A stretch of DNA of 5,943 nucleotides, from the NCBI GenBank assembly GCA_021807585.1, contig JAKBCQ010000202.1, forward strand, positions 1-5,943. The letters are read 5' to 3'. Positions 5,042-5,943 of the stretch are shown here, piece by piece. Source of the stretch: Planctomycetota bacterium (GTDB taxonomy: Bacteria > Planctomycetota > Planctomycetia > Isosphaerales > Isosphaeraceae). A program made the position numbers and the translations under genes. Below the pieces are notes generated by a model. It was not told the origin of the DNA. It did not search any database and saw nothing but the letters and a program-made list of their open reading frames with translations. Numbering within the stretch: position 1 is the first letter of the stretch; each line of letters starts with the position of its first letter.

Positions 5042-5943
5042 ATGAGATTCGCCATGTTTCGCCGTTTCGCATGCGTTTTAACGCTGATCGTGTCCGTCGT
5101 CGCGTCGGCTCGGGGAGGGGATTTTCCTCGTTTCGAGAGGCGCGTGATCGATCCACACGTGGGAGAGGTTTGTTACGCGCTCACGACTACGGATGTCGAC
5201 GGAGACTCCAAGCTCGACGTCGTCGCGCTCTCGGAAAACGGGGTCGTCGCTTATACCGCTCCCCATTGGAATAAACGCGTGCTGCTAAAAGACAAAACTG
5301 AACGCGATAACGTGTGCATTCAAGCGAATGATATTGACGGCGACGGTCGCGTCGACTTCGCGATCGGCGCCGCGTGGCGGCCCGCCGACACCAAAACGGG
5401 GGGATCGCTACAGTGGATCTCACGCGGCCGATCGGGGGACGATTGGCGCGTCATGCCGATTACCTCCGAGCCGACGTTGCACCGAATGCGCTGGGCCGAT
5501 GTTCTGGGAACCGGCAAGAAGCAATTGATCGTCGCTCCGTTGCAAGGGAGGGGAACAAAAGGCCCCAATTGGGGCGAAGGGCGGGGGACCCGGATTCTCG
5601 CTTTCTCGGTTCCCGATCGTCCCGCCGAAGATCCCTGGCCCGTCGAGCTTGTCGACGATTCGCTGCACACGGCGCACAACTTATGGATCCACGATCTCGA
5701 CGACGACGGCAAGCCTGATATCGTCGTCGCGGCGTGGGAAGGCGTGTTTGTTTTCAACCGAGGGTCCGACGGTAAATGGCGTAAAACGAAGCTCGGCGCG
5801 GGGAATCAAGACGCCCGGCCGTTCAAAGGGGCGAGCGAGGTTAAGGTTGGGCGGCTCGCCGACGGCTCGCGTTATATCGCGACGATCGAGCCTTGGCACG
5901 GCTTCCAAACCGTCGTTTACACTCCGCCCAAGATCGCGGGGTC
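5042..5943 (+). CDS. Secreted FG-GAP/VCBS-repeat beta-propeller-type protein (C-terminus beyond window)
   Basis: An open frame of 300 codons starts at ATG 5042 and runs off the right edge. The N-terminus is a Sec signal peptide: basic residues in MRFAMFRRF, hydrophobic core about 10-21, and a likely cleavage near ASARGG (21-26). The mature part carries three DxDxDxxxD calcium-binding loops followed by hydrophobic strands, the hallmark of FG-GAP/VCBS propeller blades: DVDGDSKLDVV (51-61), DIDGDGRVDFAIG (97-109) and DLDDDGKPDIVVA (218-230). A fourth blade-like segment at 152-165 (ADVLGTGKKQLIVA) lacks most of the acidic residues. Such proteins are typically extracellular or periplasmic and many occur in Planctomycetota; the ligand or enzymatic role is unknown. 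A second in-frame ATG at 5054 would also leave a signal peptide. Neither start has a strong Shine-Dalgarno. It has the same direction as the DAC-like gene, 113 bases downstream. Confidence 0.88.
   Translation, partial: MRFAMFRRFACVLTLIVSVVASARGGDFPRFERRVIDPHVGEVCYALTTTDVDGDSKLDVVALSENGVVAYTAPHWNKRVLLKDKTERDNVCIQANDIDGDGRVDFAIGAAWRPADTKTGGSLQWISRGRSGDDWRVMPITSEPTLHRMRWADVLGTGKKQLIVAPLQGRGTKGPNWGEGRGTRILAFSVPDRPAEDPWPVELVDDSLHTAHNLWIHDLDDDGKPDIVVAAWEGVFVFNRGSDGKWRKTKLGAGNQDARPFKGASEVKVGRLADGSRYIATIEPWHGFQTVVYTPPKIAG

Noticed and set aside
5320..5757. Minus-strand 145-codon frame opposite the FG-GAP gene
   Set aside because: The plus-strand frame has a signal peptide and three calcium-binding loops, while this frame has only Ser/Pro-rich filler.
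5895..5911. TTGGCACGG resembling a sigma-54 -24 element
   Set aside because: There is no TTGC -12 element at the correct distance, and it lies inside the FG-GAP coding region.

Overview
The window looks like chromosomal DNA from a free-living, fairly GC-rich bacterium. I infer Planctomycetota, with moderate confidence. The hints are a secreted FG-GAP/VCBS-type protein, a long sensor-plus-DAC protein, weak or absent Shine-Dalgarno sequences, a tRNA gene without an encoded CCA, and long gaps between single genes. I see no insertion sequence, phage module, CRISPR array, rRNA gene or plasmid origin. The base and codon style is fairly even, apart from the AT-richer gap after the tRNA.

Layout. On the minus strand, reading leftwards, lies xerC (2663 to 1734), a tyrosine recombinase with all its catalytic residues. 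A 359-base gap follows, then a regulator of the NtrC architecture (1374 to 1) whose last domain runs off the left edge. On the plus strand lie a tRNA with a CAT anticodon and initiator-like features (2885-2957), a 540-base gap with no convincing gene, a 476-residue protein ending in a DisA_N/diadenylate-cyclase (DAC)-like domain (3498-4928), and the N-terminal 300 residues of a secreted beta-propeller-type protein (5042 to the right edge). The minus- and plus-strand genes diverge from the short region 2664-2884. Both edge genes are incomplete and continue outside the window.

The most interesting content is two signalling proteins that keep their folds but lack signature residues. The NtrC-like protein has lost the phospho-acceptor aspartate and the acidic pair of its receiver. 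Its AAA+ domain keeps Walker A, Walker B and the arginine fingers but lacks the GAFTGA loop that contacts sigma-54. It is therefore probably neither a classical phosphorylation-controlled regulator nor a classical sigma-54 activator. The DAC-like protein keeps the DGA motif but has RTT in place of the RHR motif needed for c-di-AMP synthesis, and it carries about 310 residues of N-terminal, probably sensory, sequence. Nothing in the sequence shows that these genes work together. XerC (chromosome dimer resolution) and DAC proteins (c-di-AMP, in some bacteria tied to DNA integrity) are neighbours, but they are divergent and separated by a tRNA, so a shared role would be speculation.
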